DNA from: Paenibacillus sp. 1001270B_150601_E10
GTDB taxonomy: Bacteria > Bacillota > Bacilli > Paenibacillales > Paenibacillaceae
DNA length: 55,766 bases
Reading direction: 5' to 3'
Assembly: GCF_015558675.1 (NCBI RefSeq)
Contig: NZ_JADMOL010000003.1
Location: forward strand, 147,384-203,149
Below are positions 40,492 through 49,986 of the stretch, one piece after another (position 1 is the stretch's first letter; each line of letters begins with the position of its first letter). The translations under genes and the position numbers were made by a program. The notes beneath the pieces are model-generated. The model had not been told where the DNA came from and ran no database searches. It saw nothing but the letters and a program-made list of their open reading frames with translations.

Positions 40492-40498
40492 GCGCCCC

Positions 40499-41779
40499 CT
40501 ACTTGTTGAATCCTCTGCTAGTCCGATCAGACTTTGGCTGATCAAAGGCTTGACCAGCATCTGTACGGACAGGGCGTGACGAGCGAGAATAGGATCTTGC
40601 TCCATGCTCCTGGATTGGAACGATGAGCGTAAATAGGGTCGTCACGAGCGCCAGGATTAGAGCTGCGATGAGACGTACGATGCCATCGAGCCATGTTGAG
40701 CCGGACAGCCCAAACTCCAGCACACAGCCAGCAAGAAGCCCTGCGGCTGCTCCGCCTATGGCAAAGCTTTTCGCCAGATATCGGTTATCGAAAACGATGC
40801 CAAGTGCTATCCCGATTGCTGCTCCAATGATCGTGATCGCGAGGATGCGCATAATCATGTAGAGGCTGCTGCCTTCAAGCGACCCGGTTCTCTCTGTTAA
40901 GAGCGTACGATCGCCGACCGTATTATAGATCTGCTGGAAGACAAGCGAGATATCCTTCGCCTCTTCCACGTCGTAATATTGGCCATTCGTGCGATTCGCA
41001 ATGGTTTCGAGCAGCTGCGTGCCCGATGGATCCACTAAACTTAATCCCACTGTATGAATGGCAATATGTTGATCGATGTAGTCGCGAAGCGTCTTATCCA
41101 CATTCACATCGCTAACACCGTCCGATAGCAGGATCACTAGCGTGCCTTTGGTGCTTTCCTCTCGGATGAGCTGCATCGCTTGATTAAGCGCTCCTTCAAT
41201 GTTGGTTCCATCATCTGTAGGTGCGAGACTATCGATTTTTTCATAGATAGCTAGCTTAGCGTCCTGATCGCTAACCTTGACGAAGGGCTGAATCACTTCA
41301 GCCTCATTGCCAAATGCAACGACAGATACCTGCTTTGCGGAATCCATTTGTCCGATCAGACTCTTTGCCGCCGCATATCGGGCATTATCTGGATCTGTCT
41401 GCTGCATGCTGCCTGAATTATCGATGACAAACACAATATTTCTAACTTGACGCTGGCTTCCCATGTCGACTTCATAGAGAAATTCCAGCGCTGCTCCAAC
41501 GACTAGAAGGAGTACAAGCGTCGCTGGAATCCATAGCTTCCACGAAGTGCCCATATACATCTGGCGCCACGACGCACCATTAAGCTTGGGTGAGATCATC
41601 TCCGCTAACAAGCAGCCAAGCCCGATGCATAGAGCTAATACCCCAAAATACAAGCCTATATTTAATATGTGAGGTGTCTTGCCTTCTAGCTGATGAAGGA
41701 GAATCTCTCCAAGCACAAATCCTAACGCCCCACCAAGCAAGCTGAACAGCACAAGAAGACCATTGATTTTCCGCTGCAT
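40499..41779 (-). CDS. Polytopic membrane protein with extracytoplasmic VWA domain
   Basis: 426 residues. Three N-terminal helices (about 7-27, 38-60, 81-102), a von Willebrand factor A domain with an intact MIDAS (DNSGSM 120-125, Thr192, Asp220 in SDG), three C-terminal helices (from about residue 315) and a basic, Ser/Arg-rich cytosolic tail. The positive-inside rule puts the VWA domain outside. MIDAS domains bind a divalent metal and an acidic ligand group. AAAGGAGG precedes the ATG. Part of the seven-gene operon. Confidence 0.88.
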   Translation of the reverse strand: MQRKINGLLVLFSLLGGALGFVLGEILLHQLEGKTPHILNIGLYFGVLALCIGLGCLLAEMISPKLNGASWRQMYMGTSWKLWIPATLVLLLVVGAALEFLYEVDMGSQRQVRNIVFVIDNSGSMQQTDPDNARYAAAKSLIGQMDSAKQVSVVAFGNEAEVIQPFVKVSDQDAKLAIYEKIDSLAPTDDGTNIEGALNQAMQLIREESTKGTLVILLSDGVSDVNVDKTLRDYIDQHIAIHTVGLSLVDPSGTQLLETIANRTNGQYYDVEEAKDISLVFQQIYNTVGDRTLLTERTGSLEGSSLYMIMRILAITIIGAAIGIALGIVFDNRYLAKSFAIGGAAAGLLAGCVLEFGLSGSTWLDGIVRLIAALILALVTTLFTLIVPIQEHGARSYSRSSRPVRTDAGQAFDQPKSDRTSRGFNK

Positions 41780-41854
41780 AAGCTCGCCTCCTTTCTCCCC
41801 TTGAACAAGTATAAAAATGTCTATCTATATGGATTCTAACAGGTTGTTTACGTT

Positions 41855-44308
41855 CTACCTAAGCCGAGGCAGCTCCTCTGGCTCAACTCCGTGAAGCTGA
41901 TACCCGTGCTCCTCGTAGGAATCATAATAAACTTTGCCGTTGCGGTAGAACAACAGGTCGGAAAGCTGGAAGCCGCCCATCAGATTGAGCTTTTCTACTC
42001 CGCTCTTTCGATTCTCGTGTACAGCGCCAAGCTTATAAATGCGGCTTGTCTCATCCGCATGCAAGGCGAACCGTACAAATTCGCTCTCCGTATCGCCAAA
42101 GAAATACTTTTCCTCATAACGATGCTCATGGGTATAGTCTAGCAGACGGATTCGAATGCCAGCATGATCTTCCAGAGTGCGATACAGCTTTTTGAACAGA
42201 TCATCCTTGGCGAGCACTTCTCGATTATCATAGTCAACCGCAACGTTCGCACGCTGGAGAAGCTCCTCTTCAAAGGTAAGCTTGAATGGAGCTTGGGTTA
42301 GAATCTCCCTTCTGCACACCAGCATCAGGCGCTCCAGCAAGGCTTCTGTTCCTGACTGCAGAAGCAGCGTTACATTACCCATCAAACGTTCATCAAAGAA
42401 AGCTTGTGGTCCGCGCTTCTTCTCAATCTCCTCCATCACGGCAGCCGTAACCTTCTCATAATACTCCATCAAGTTCTGGCCAATATAATCGTCCGCCTGA
42501 CGAATGCTCCAGATGGCTCGCTCCTTGATTGTAAGTCGAAGAAGCTCCATCTGCTTCACTTGATGCTTGTACTCCTCATGGAGGCGAATCAAGGCATGTT
42601 CATAGTCTCGCAGCAGCGCAAGCTCGGTTTCCAGCCTGACGATTTCAAGCTTTTTGACATATACCGTATCAAAGAACGCTCTAATGAAGCTTCGCACATT
42701 GTGCTTGTCCATAAGCGGCAGTCGCTGGAAGGACAAATCCTCTACGCGCATGGCATACAGCTGGTCAAGCCCTGCTCTGGCATCATCAAGCTCCTTGCTC
42801 GTCTTGTAGCGCAAGCTTTGCAGTTCCTTCATCACACTCTCTGCATCATGATGCTCGTCCGTCCAACCATAGAGATGGTAGAAGCTGATATCCGGCTCGG
42901 CCGCAAGCCTTGCTGCTTGCATTCGCTTAAGCTCGGCAGAAGCATCGTACTGTGTCAGGAGGCGCTGTGCCTCACGCGCTATATTGTCTTGAAAGTACAT
43001 CTCGCAGCCTTGTCCAAATAGAGCCTCTTCCGCTTCCGCAAGCGACATGCGCTTCAATGCTCCAAAGCTTACGGGATGAGTCATCATGCTGTTCATATGT
43101 TCAAGACTTTCAGGACCTGGGAGTGCTTCGAGAATAGGCGAGGACGAAAGCGTCGTATCAACGCCAAGCAACGCCAGCTTTTCCCTTACACTACCATCCA
43201 GTGGTCTTGACATTCTAGCCTCAAGCCCGCAGAAGAAATGATAAAGTACGGTCAAAGCAATGGAGACATTCGGACGCTTCACTTTAGAGAACCCAGCTGA
43301 CACATAGCCCTGCTCTCCCGATTCGTTCATCAAGTTGTTTTTAAAGGATGTATTATTGTACTGTCCAACACCGCTGCTTACATCTAATCCTTCCTCGCGG
43401 AGCTTGCGATTTTTCAGCAAGCCAATATGAGAGATCAGTTCCGCATCATCCTCCGCGTCATTACCAAGCGAGATCCCACGCTCGTCCTTATCAGACAGCA
43501 CATAGACGAGATCGAACAGCGATCTTCCCTCATGACTCACTGGGATAGCGATGCCATCCTCGGTCATATGAAGATTCGCCTTGAAGGAATAATTTGGACT
43601 TTGCATCAGCTCCAGCTCTCGCAAAAAGGCCATGCCTACCGCGCTCGTGTACCCAAAGGAATCAATCTGCTCGCGCTCTCGAATGAGCACATGCAGATCC
43701 ATTTGAACCGATTTGAAGGATTGTCCAAATATCGTGTTGGCTAAGATCGATAGCTCTGGCAGGAACACATTAAGCGGGTCATCGACCCGCGTAATGACAT
43801 GGAGATGGATGCGATCAAAGGATGCATACAATCTCCCATATTCCGCTATGTTCATACTAACGAGACGCAATTCTCGATTCAGCTGATAGAGATGCTTGGC
43901 ATCCCGCTTCAGCTCTTGATACAAGTCATGCCGATAGGTCTTGCTCTGACCCTGCTCGGCTTCCACCTGCAAAGCAATCCTAGTCGTTCGATCCTGCTCC
44001 TCTGCACTTGCCTCTCCTAACATGCCAGAATATCCATTAGCATGACGGGATGTTGAATGGCTCGGGCTGGAAGGAGATCGGCCGTCGGCATTTCTTTTCG
44101 TACCGACATGCACATACATAACACCTGCACTGTTCTCCCACAGCCGATGATGAATGTCCATCATCGGCTGAATGAGAGTCTCCGTCTTATCACCAACAAA
44201 AAGATAGACCGATGGGTAATGAATGCTGCTCTGGTCATCATCGTGCCCGGTTAGCTTGTCTTCCTCATATGCATATTGTGCTGCGAATCGTTCCAGTAGC
44301 GTTCTCAT
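41855..44308 (-). CDS. Large protein of unknown family, partner of the tubulin-like protein
   Basis: 817 residues, no family recognised. The N-terminus has a Rossmann-like beginning (PSVYLFVGDKTETLIQPMMDIHH), a Ser/Arg/Gly-rich disordered insert near 70-100, a mixed domain to about 380, a helical half with coiled-coil-like segments (VYVKKLEIVRLETELALLRDYEHALIRLHEEYK), and a C-terminal beta segment (GGFQLSDLLFYRNGKVYYDSYEE). No membrane helix. It starts one base after the tubulin-like gene's stop, so the two products are probably made in fixed ratio and may bind each other. 75 bases separate it from the next gene. Confidence 0.75.
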   Translation of the reverse strand: MRTLLERFAAQYAYEEDKLTGHDDDQSSIHYPSVYLFVGDKTETLIQPMMDIHHRLWENSAGVMYVHVGTKRNADGRSPSSPSHSTSRHANGYSGMLGEASAEEQDRTTRIALQVEAEQGQSKTYRHDLYQELKRDAKHLYQLNRELRLVSMNIAEYGRLYASFDRIHLHVITRVDDPLNVFLPELSILANTIFGQSFKSVQMDLHVLIREREQIDSFGYTSAVGMAFLRELELMQSPNYSFKANLHMTEDGIAIPVSHEGRSLFDLVYVLSDKDERGISLGNDAEDDAELISHIGLLKNRKLREEGLDVSSGVGQYNNTSFKNNLMNESGEQGYVSAGFSKVKRPNVSIALTVLYHFFCGLEARMSRPLDGSVREKLALLGVDTTLSSSPILEALPGPESLEHMNSMMTHPVSFGALKRMSLAEAEEALFGQGCEMYFQDNIAREAQRLLTQYDASAELKRMQAARLAAEPDISFYHLYGWTDEHHDAESVMKELQSLRYKTSKELDDARAGLDQLYAMRVEDLSFQRLPLMDKHNVRSFIRAFFDTVYVKKLEIVRLETELALLRDYEHALIRLHEEYKHQVKQMELLRLTIKERAIWSIRQADDYIGQNLMEYYEKVTAAVMEEIEKKRGPQAFFDERLMGNVTLLLQSGTEALLERLMLVCRREILTQAPFKLTFEEELLQRANVAVDYDNREVLAKDDLFKKLYRTLEDHAGIRIRLLDYTHEHRYEEKYFFGDTESEFVRFALHADETSRIYKLGAVHENRKSGVEKLNLMGGFQLSDLLFYRNGKVYYDSYEEHGYQLHGVEPEELPRLR

Positions 44309-44309
44309 C

Positions 44310-47300
44310 TTATCTCAACTTTCTGCGAATAGCATGGAGTTTGGAGGTAACCTCTTTATAGAAACGATACGCATCTTCGCCATATTCCAGCTCGATCTTC
44401 TCATATTCCAAACGATCGCGAGCTTCGAGGAATACCTCGTACATTTCGCCTAGACGATCAAGAAGCGCAGATACATCCTCGGAGGCAGTCATCTCCGTAT
44501 CGCGGCGATTCGCCTTGCGCATCAAGGTGCTGCGGCGCTTCTCATCAAGGCCGCGGAATACTTGGAACACTTCATACTCGACGAAGTCGCGGCTCTTCAT
44601 CACGTTCGCAAACGGCTCCCATGCTTCCTCCTCTTCGTCTCGGTCGTAGACGAAGAGAGCGCCCTTCTTCGTGATCGTTCCGGTGTACAAGGCCTCGATA
44701 AATTGATCCAGCACCTTTTCTTCATCCTGATGCAGGCTGAGCACCTGCTCAAGCTCGGCTACTTTCGCTGCGATCGCTTCATACTTGCTTAACTCCTCAC
44801 GCATGCGATCAATGCTCTTCGGTGTACGGATCAGGTTCTCTTTGGCCATATCTTCATTGATGCTGCCAAAGATGTCTTTCGTTGAGACAGGCTCCAGCCC
44901 TTCTGCCAGCATGCGCTTCATATCCATGACAGCGCGCTTCACTTCCCCGAGATTCGGCTTAGCCGTTTGAAGGGAGAGATCATACCCTGCTAAGAAGGAA
45001 TCCAGGTCAAATGCCTTTGTGGTTGTCAGCGCATAGCGATTGCTTGTATTCTCATCGATGTGCTTTTCTACAACCACTTTCCACTGCAGCGCCTTATTGA
45101 ATTCATCGCGCACACGCTCATTGTAGCGCTGAACACGCTCGTTCTGATACGTATCCCCCCAGGACTTCTCTGGGATTGGAGAAGGCAGGTATGTCCAATT
45201 ATCACGCTCGGTCTGAACCAAATGGCGTCCAATGCCTTCCTTATCCAGAATCGTGCGCTCATAGCTCTCCTCATACACTTTAAGCGGCGTATACACAAAG
45301 AGCGGCACACCATTCTTCGTATTGAGCCAGAAGATCCGGTTCTTGACTTGGCTTTCCTTGATCGTAAAGTTGGACTTGCCGATCGCATTGTTCTGGTAGT
45401 TCTTGATGCCTTTCAGAATGCTTGGCGCCTGTACTGGCACCGATACGAATCCCCATGATGGGAAGTGCAGGTTGCCAGCGCTATTGCTTAGATGGAACAC
45501 AGCCACTGCCTCGTCATCAAGCTTGCTTGCGATCTTGCGTTCAACAAACTTCTCAAGTGGCTCCTCATCGCCATATTTCATAATGAGGAACTCTTCCATC
45601 GATTGCGTAATCAGGTCACCGAACTTCTCAGTCAAGAATTCGGAAATAGAGCTTACGATATCGATCTCCTGTTCTTTCACCCACTGGTTCGAGTGGTTCA
45701 AGAGCTCAAGCGTAAAGTCGCGAATGAGATCATCGACTTCCCTCTGCTCCATGACCTTGGAGATCACCTTCGCTACATCCGGAACGCTGACAATGTTCCA
45801 GTAGTACGTCTTGTTGCCTTTATGATCAAGCTGCTCATCCCCATTAATAAGGATATCGCCGTTTTTCTCGAAGATGCTGTTTAGTGCATTTAGAATCTCC
45901 GTAAATACGCTATAAATGCGGTTGTTCTCGCTGTTCAGGAGCTGGTACAGATCCTCATAGAACTCGATCATCTGCTCGGTGCGCTCCACATCTGCACGCA
46001 GCCAGTATTCGTTGATCTTTGCTTCGATGTAGAAGTTCTTCTTCTTATCCTTCGAAACAAAGGCGCTCTTCGCATCCCCGAGGCGCTGTTCGGCTTGATC
46101 AGCAGCCGCTTCAATATCTCGCGGAATACGATGAAGGCTCTCACGCAGCGTCTCGATATAGGAGAGCAGCATTTTTAGAATACAGAAACCCTTCTCCGTA
46201 TAGATCATGCGGGATACATAGAACGGCCCCTGTTCTGGATGCAGGAACATCCGACGAAGCTGATCGGCGAATTGGTCCATGATTTCGCCAGGAAGCTGCT
46301 TCTTCATCTTGATGTATTCCTCGCGGGCGCGTGTCAGGAAGCCCTGCTCAAGTTCCGTATCCATATTCACGACTTGCATCTTGACAACATTGCTGTAGGA
46401 TAAACGTTCGCTGTTCTCATAGCCCGGCAGCGGCTCAGGCACGCGGGATTCAAAGGTCTTAATCATCGTGTCCAGATCCAGCCCAAGCTTGCGAACAAAC
46501 TTCTCGACGTCCTCTTGGGATGGTGCCTTGACGAACATCTTCTCCATCTTGTTGAATAAGCGATAGCCAAGATAAGTGGTCATCTCCTCGATCGGAAGAA
46601 CGGCAGAAGATGCACCAATGATGTTGTATTCATAATTGGCTGGATACATCTTATTCATCTGTGCGATGTTCGTACGAATATTGCTGATGTAATCATGAAT
46701 CGCGAATTCCTCGCCTGATTGCTTCTCTTCGCTTGCCATAAAGTTCGTAATGTTCTCTGCCGTCACGTTCATGCAGTAGTCATACGCGCTTTCAAGCAGC
46801 TTGCCTTCTGTATTCGTAGCCGAAATCAGATGGCATAGATTGAACGGTGGAAGCGGCGAATTAACCGTAAGGATATTGCCGTAGCGCTGCTGGAAACGTT
46901 CCCCGCGGCTATCGACGTTCATCCAGTAGTCAAGCTCTTTGAGCGCTGCGTAACCGTTCTTCTTGATATACTCACGCGTATGCTCGCTGAGCGACTTGTT
47001 TGACAGGTTCACGTCCGGCGTAAACAGATAGCCAAGAATGTTTACGCGATCGATACCTGCAGAGCCGTAATCACGCTCAATAATCCCTCGCACAATGTAG
47101 GAAATGTCCAGGAAGCAGCCGCTGCCCGTACCACCGGACAACCCGGTCAGCAGGAATACCATCAGCTTCTTGTTTGTACCGACCGACAGCGTCTTGATCT
47201 TCTTGTCGATCGCTTGAACAACCTGATTGATCTTCGTGAAGAGCAGCAAGCGCCCTGCTTGGCGAACCCCGGCTGCACCGTTCATTCCGTCTGTAATGCT

Positions 47301-47699
47301 CAGCTCAGGCGAGAGCCAGTCGGTAATATAAGGCTCGAGGATGCGGCGGTTCTGTAGCAGTCCGCCGATCTCTGCATTCGAGAGCAGCACGAATTCATTG
47401 ATCGGGTCAAGCCCGATCCCTTTATATCGCTTGCCTTTGTCCTGTTCGTTCGTTTCGAAGGCAAGGAATTCTACATTGTCAGGCTTCTCCAACTTTTTCT
47501 TGGACAACGGGTCCTCTGGCAGTTTGAAGCGTCGATTGATCTGGTATTTGAGACGAAGCAAAGCGTCAATCCCCGTACCGCCCAGTCCGATGATTAGAAT
47601 CGGATTATCTATGGTGTCTACCCGTATCTTCTCGCTGACAATCCCTCCGCCGAGGGAGACGTCCAGCTGCTGGATATGCTCTCTTACGATTGGTTTCAT
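44310..47699 (-). CDS. Large tubulin/FtsZ-superfamily protein (Tubulin_2 type)
   Basis: 1129 residues. The N-terminal GTPase fold has loop T1 in ILIIGLGGTGIDALLRLKY (GLGGTG 38-43) and the tubulin signature loop T4 as SGGTGSG (188-194) in VFLLTGLSGGTGSGCFLDIS, i.e. GGTGSG for GGGTGTG. NTEGKLLESAYDYC may follow the T7 region. About 700 further residues are mainly helical with charged stretches, far longer than FtsZ or TubZ. No membrane helix. GAGGAGTG precedes the ATG. Whether it polymerises is unknown. Confidence 0.88.
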   Translation of the reverse strand: MKPIVREHIQQLDVSLGGGIVSEKIRVDTIDNPILIIGLGGTGIDALLRLKYQINRRFKLPEDPLSKKKLEKPDNVEFLAFETNEQDKGKRYKGIGLDPINEFVLLSNAEIGGLLQNRRILEPYITDWLSPELSITDGMNGAAGVRQAGRLLLFTKINQVVQAIDKKIKTLSVGTNKKLMVFLLTGLSGGTGSGCFLDISYIVRGIIERDYGSAGIDRVNILGYLFTPDVNLSNKSLSEHTREYIKKNGYAALKELDYWMNVDSRGERFQQRYGNILTVNSPLPPFNLCHLISATNTEGKLLESAYDYCMNVTAENITNFMASEEKQSGEEFAIHDYISNIRTNIAQMNKMYPANYEYNIIGASSAVLPIEEMTTYLGYRLFNKMEKMFVKAPSQEDVEKFVRKLGLDLDTMIKTFESRVPEPLPGYENSERLSYSNVVKMQVVNMDTELEQGFLTRAREEYIKMKKQLPGEIMDQFADQLRRMFLHPEQGPFYVSRMIYTEKGFCILKMLLSYIETLRESLHRIPRDIEAAADQAEQRLGDAKSAFVSKDKKKNFYIEAKINEYWLRADVERTEQMIEFYEDLYQLLNSENNRIYSVFTEILNALNSIFEKNGDILINGDEQLDHKGNKTYYWNIVSVPDVAKVISKVMEQREVDDLIRDFTLELLNHSNQWVKEQEIDIVSSISEFLTEKFGDLITQSMEEFLIMKYGDEEPLEKFVERKIASKLDDEAVAVFHLSNSAGNLHFPSWGFVSVPVQAPSILKGIKNYQNNAIGKSNFTIKESQVKNRIFWLNTKNGVPLFVYTPLKVYEESYERTILDKEGIGRHLVQTERDNWTYLPSPIPEKSWGDTYQNERVQRYNERVRDEFNKALQWKVVVEKHIDENTSNRYALTTTKAFDLDSFLAGYDLSLQTAKPNLGEVKRAVMDMKRMLAEGLEPVSTKDIFGSINEDMAKENLIRTPKSIDRMREELSKYEAIAAKVAELEQVLSLHQDEEKVLDQFIEALYTGTITKKGALFVYDRDEEEEAWEPFANVMKSRDFVEYEVFQVFRGLDEKRRSTLMRKANRRDTEMTASEDVSALLDRLGEMYEVFLEARDRLEYEKIELEYGEDAYRFYKEVTSKLHAIRRKLR

Positions 47700-47714
47700 T
47701 TTGCTGCACTCCTC

Positions 47715-49499
47715 TTATTTGAGATATTCAAGTGTAATCGTCTTATCTACATTTGTTAACGGAATCGTGAGCCGATCACCGCTCTTCAGTTCATGGCCAC
47801 GGCTTGCATCTACCGCACGACCGGACTTTTCAACGACGACAGGAGAGCTGTTATGCAGGACAACTCGATCCTCGCTTCCCGGCGTGAACACAATGCCTTC
47901 TGTCTCCTTCATCTCAGGTGCGAGCTGAAGCAGCTGATGCAGATTGAACTTGCCGCGGAAGGCGGTCAGCTTCCTATACTGCGGAGAAGATTTCTCCCCT
48001 GTATTGTCGTCGCGAATCTCGATGACCATCTGTCCGACGAAGCCGCGATTTGCCTTTTTAACAGCTGCAAAAATAAAGAATCCTGCAACAGCAAGCAGGA
48101 CTAGCGCAATGCCTGCTGCAATCCATACCCACGTTGGCACTGACGGCTCCTCTAATGCTGCTGATTCGCTGCCTGCCCCTGACTTGCCGCTCACCGTCAC
48201 TGGTGCGGTCTCCCGGTAGAAGCTGTCTCCTTCAGCCCGCACAACCAGCTCATAGTCATGCTTGTCGGCGATCTTGAATGTGCCGCCGAAGTGATCGCCT
48301 TTCAGATCAAGCTTCACTTCTGACGTATCTCCGGTATCCAGATCCTTCACCTTCAATACCGCATTCATTTCAGGATACAGCTCGTCGCTCGGCAGCTTCG
48401 CACCATTGCTCGCAAGATACGCCTTGATGTCTACCTTATCGCCTGGCTTTAAGCTCTTGGAAGGGATATCTTCTAGGACGAGAGCCAGGTCATAGTTGAA
48501 TACGAGACTGATATCAATTTTATCCTTTGGTACGCCCTTTACTTGAAGCGTCCATTTTCCTTCTGCAGGCTGCAGCAGCTTCACTAGGGAATAGCTCTTC
48601 GAACGCGAAAGCAGCACGTCGTTTGAAGGGACGGCAACCTCTTTTCCTGTCGGATCTTTCAGACGGACATCAACGGGCTGGCTGGACATTAATGAGATAT
48701 TGGCTTCCTTTACATTGCCATTTGGAACATCGATCACAACGTCCTGATAGTCGCCGTTTGCCGTAATCGTATCGACAGGCACGACCTTCAGCTTCTGATG
48801 GCTTGCAAAGATCTCGCTTAAGATCCGAGGAAGATCCTCAGCAGAGGAAGTCACGAAGGATTTCCCCCCCGTACGGTTAGACAGATCCTCCAGTATGGAG
48901 GCATTAAGCTGTCCATCGGCATTAAGCCCCACCGTATAGATTGGAGCGCCAATCTTCTTCGCAATCTCAACCGCCTCATTCAGCTCTTTATCGGATTGCT
49001 CCTGCGTGCGGCTGCCCTTGCTGTTCAGATAGTTGTTGCCGTCTGCAAAAAGAACGATCATCGGCTCATGGCCGGAAGTTGTCCCCTGCTCAAGCACCTT
49101 AACAGCCTCATTCAGACCGACGGCAATATCCGTGTAAGGTCCACGGTTCAAGTCATCGATGAACGTCTTGAGGGCCTCCTTGTCTTGAGGCTGGTTCATC
49201 TCTAATAGTGCTTTCTCCCGTTCAATCTTATCGGTATAAGCAATTACCCCGACCTTATCTCCTGTTGGGGACAGCATGTCGATGAACATCTTCATGGCCT
49301 CATTGCCGATCTTGTTCACGTCGCTTGTACTCATCGAATTGCTGACGTCAAGCACGAGCATGGCATCGATGTTGGCATCCTGCGCTTGAGCTGCTGCATA
49401 CGACTTAGGAAGTTGTTCTGCCAAGGGTAACAGCAGGAGTGCAGCAATCCATAGGATGGTTAAAGGTAAATGTATGCTTCGAGTGATTCGATTTGCCAT
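47715..49499 (-). CDS. VWA membrane protein with cytosolic C-terminal domain
   Basis: 594 residues, first gene of the operon. Signal peptide/anchor (about 10-36), VWA domain with MIDAS residues DVSNS (51-55), Thr123 and Asp153 (FADG), two or three beta-sandwich segments, one membrane helix near 455-480 (WIAAGIALVLLAVAGFFIFAAV), then a cytosolic domain of about 110 residues (YRKLTAFRGKFNLHQLL; DRVVLHNSSPVVVEKSG; LKSGDRLTIPLTN) that resembles an FHA-like beta sandwich. AAAGGAG lies 8 bases before the ATG. The layout suits outside-to-inside signalling (inference). Confidence 0.87.
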   Translation of the reverse strand: MANRITRSIHLPLTILWIAALLLLPLAEQLPKSYAAAQAQDANIDAMLVLDVSNSMSTSDVNKIGNEAMKMFIDMLSPTGDKVGVIAYTDKIEREKALLEMNQPQDKEALKTFIDDLNRGPYTDIAVGLNEAVKVLEQGTTSGHEPMIVLFADGNNYLNSKGSRTQEQSDKELNEAVEIAKKIGAPIYTVGLNADGQLNASILEDLSNRTGGKSFVTSSAEDLPRILSEIFASHQKLKVVPVDTITANGDYQDVVIDVPNGNVKEANISLMSSQPVDVRLKDPTGKEVAVPSNDVLLSRSKSYSLVKLLQPAEGKWTLQVKGVPKDKIDISLVFNYDLALVLEDIPSKSLKPGDKVDIKAYLASNGAKLPSDELYPEMNAVLKVKDLDTGDTSEVKLDLKGDHFGGTFKIADKHDYELVVRAEGDSFYRETAPVTVSGKSGAGSESAALEEPSVPTWVWIAAGIALVLLAVAGFFIFAAVKKANRGFVGQMVIEIRDDNTGEKSSPQYRKLTAFRGKFNLHQLLQLAPEMKETEGIVFTPGSEDRVVLHNSSPVVVEKSGRAVDASRGHELKSGDRLTIPLTNVDKTITLEYLK

Positions 49500-49836
49500 T
49501 GGTTGTACTCCTTTTATCTAATCTGAGATAATAGCTCTAATTCTTAATGTACTTGTCGAACCCTACAAGATTCTGTAAAGTGGTGTTGATTCTATTATAG
49601 TTTAGGTATAAAGCCTTATAGAGATTTACGCAACTTTACACATTCTGCCATTTCTATTATAAAACAGAAACATGATTACATTCTATGACAAGAACCTTAT
49701 AGAAAGCTTAAAATAATGTCGATTGCTTGGATATACGAGAGATAACGTGAATAAGATTCATCGTTTTTAATAGCAGATCACTCAATTCAAGTTAAATCTA
49801 TCATACTCCATTCAAAAGGTAAGAAAGGATATTGCT
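49500..49836. promoter_or_regulatory. Divergent promoter region of the GAP1/tubulin system
   Basis: An AT-rich 337-base region between the two arms. Plus strand: ATGACA (49685-49690), 18 bases, TAAAAT (49709-49714) is a good sigma-A candidate about 120 bases before the 49-codon gene. Minus strand: TATAAT hexamers at 49594-49599 and 49656-49661 lack good -35 boxes. An inverted pair TGTAAAGT (49574-49581) / ACTTTACA (49633-49640) flanks the first of them. No other coding sequence is seen. Confidence 0.5.
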
Positions 49837-49986
49837 ATGATTACGTACGTTTGCATCGGAATAATGTTGCTATTTTTAGGCTATCTCGCAATACAAGCCT
49901 TCACCATCCACAAAAAAACGCCGCTGCCTGATGATATGGATCAGCAGCTTCTGCGCGCGCTTAACCGGGAGGACGACGGAAGATGA
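49837..49986 (+). CDS. Small single-pass membrane protein (49 aa)
   Basis: 49 codons, ATG with AAAGGA 7 bases upstream. One hydrophobic helix (ITYVCIGIMLLFLGYLAIQAF, residues 2-22) is followed by a short charged tail (HKKTPLPDDMDQQLLRALNRED). Its stop overlaps the next gene's ATG (ATGA, 49983-49986), so it is translationally coupled to that gene and is very likely real. Function unknown; it begins the divergent arm of the tubulin/GTPase cluster. Confidence 0.75.
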   Translation: MITYVCIGIMLLFLGYLAIQAFTIHKKTPLPDDMDQQLLRALNREDDGR

